45,912 nucleotides of DNA from a virus, in the IMG/VR virus record IMGVR_UViG_3300032085_001567, positions 1 to 45,912 of that record, one strand, 5' to 3'. The notes under the pieces were generated by a model. That model saw only the letters and a program-made list of their open reading frames with translations, had not been told where the DNA came from and did no database searches. Shown here piece by piece: positions 45,702 to 45,912 of the stretch. How positions within the stretch are numbered: position 1 is the first letter of the stretch; the number at the start of each line of letters is the position of its first letter. The translations under genes and the position numbers were made by a program.

Positions 45702-45912
45702 CCCGCGCACTGCAATCCCCCGACCCACTCACCCGCGAAATGATCGGGGAAGTCATGGACATGGGCGCCCGCGCCAAGGGCTGGCTCCGCAACCTTCCAT
45801 GGTCCCAGGCCGAGGCCGGAATGCGCGAGGTTGACGAGATGATCGCCACGGTCAGCGAATGCCTCCCTGGCGGCTATCGTGACCGGTGCGAGTGCGGTGC
45901 GGCCATAGGCAA
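45698..45912 (+). CDS. Hypothetical Cys-rich protein, 5' part (continues at 92-263)
   Basis: The ATG at 45698 overlaps the previous stop (ATGA). The frame is open to the window end and continues in frame at position 92, giving about 128 residues after circularisation. This part encodes a helical N-terminus (TREMIGEVMDMGARAKGWLR) and the first Cys pair. Confidence 0.72.
   Translation, partial: MTRALQSPDPLTREMIGEVMDMGARAKGWLRNLPWSQAEAGMREVDEMIATVSECLPGGYRDRCECGAAIG
45822..45912 (+). repeat. 91-bp terminal overlap identical to bases 1-91
   Basis: The last 91 bases equal the first 91 exactly, and a gene reads through the join in frame. This indicates a circular or circularly permuted sequence, probably an assembly overlap rather than a natural terminal repeat. 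Confidence 0.92.

Noticed and set aside
1-45912. CRISPR arrays, insertion sequences or rRNA
   Set aside because: No regularly spaced repeats, transposase motifs or rRNA-like stretches were seen.

Overview
The window looks like one complete temperate siphovirus genome from a GC-rich alphaproteobacterial host, most likely Hyphomicrobiales (inference). Reasons: the first 91 bases are repeated exactly as the last 91, so the contig closes into a circle of about 45,821 bp, and one gene runs across the join. Visible modules are an HK97-type head and tail set, a tyrosine integrase with attP, a LexA-like CI repressor, and a GcrA-type regulator, a family typical of Alphaproteobacteria. Host assignment rests on gene families only.

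Layout. (1) Rightward early/replication operon, about 43.3 kb to the end and continuing from 1 to 7.8 kb: Cro-like protein, small membrane and hypothetical proteins, RuvC-like nuclease, adenine methyltransferase, several HTH proteins, a GcrA homologue and a CHC2/Toprim primase-helicase. (2) Hairpin-rich spacer at 7.8-8.3 kb. (3) Rightward late operon, 8.3-31.1 kb: HNH, small and large terminase, prohead protease, major capsid protein, glycosyltransferase, portal, collagen-like protein, head-tail connectors, tail tube, tail chaperones with a probable -1 frameshift, tape measure, tail tip, beta-helix tailspike, then muramidase, holin and a coiled-coil lysis accessory. Intrinsic terminators punctuate it, and two genes lie antisense within it. 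(4) Integration module, 31.7-33.3 kb: attP with the 5' half of a tRNA-Leu and four arm-type repeats, integrase, excisionase. (5) Leftward early operon, 41.4 down to 31.1 kb: recombination genes (NinB-like, Rad52-like, DnaQ-like exonuclease), SpoU methyltransferase, MazG-like protein, HNH and many tightly overlapping small genes. (6) Immunity region, 41.5-43.3 kb: CI, Cro and five copies of a 17-bp operator at three promoters.

How it works (inference). CI would silence the leftward promoter at 41.55 kb, a second rightward promoter at 41.64 kb that feeds a structured leader and a 44-residue protein, and the cro promoter at 43.27 kb. On induction the left operon would supply recombination and excision functions and the right operon replication. 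The methyltransferase and the gene after it end in near-identical tails carrying consensus beta-clamp-binding motifs, suggesting recruitment to the host replication clamp. The most unusual signals are the clamp motifs, the attP that appears to re-supply the 5' half and promoter of a tRNA-Leu gene, the operator network with its structured leader, and the antisense and very small membrane-protein genes missed by ordinary ORF cut-offs.
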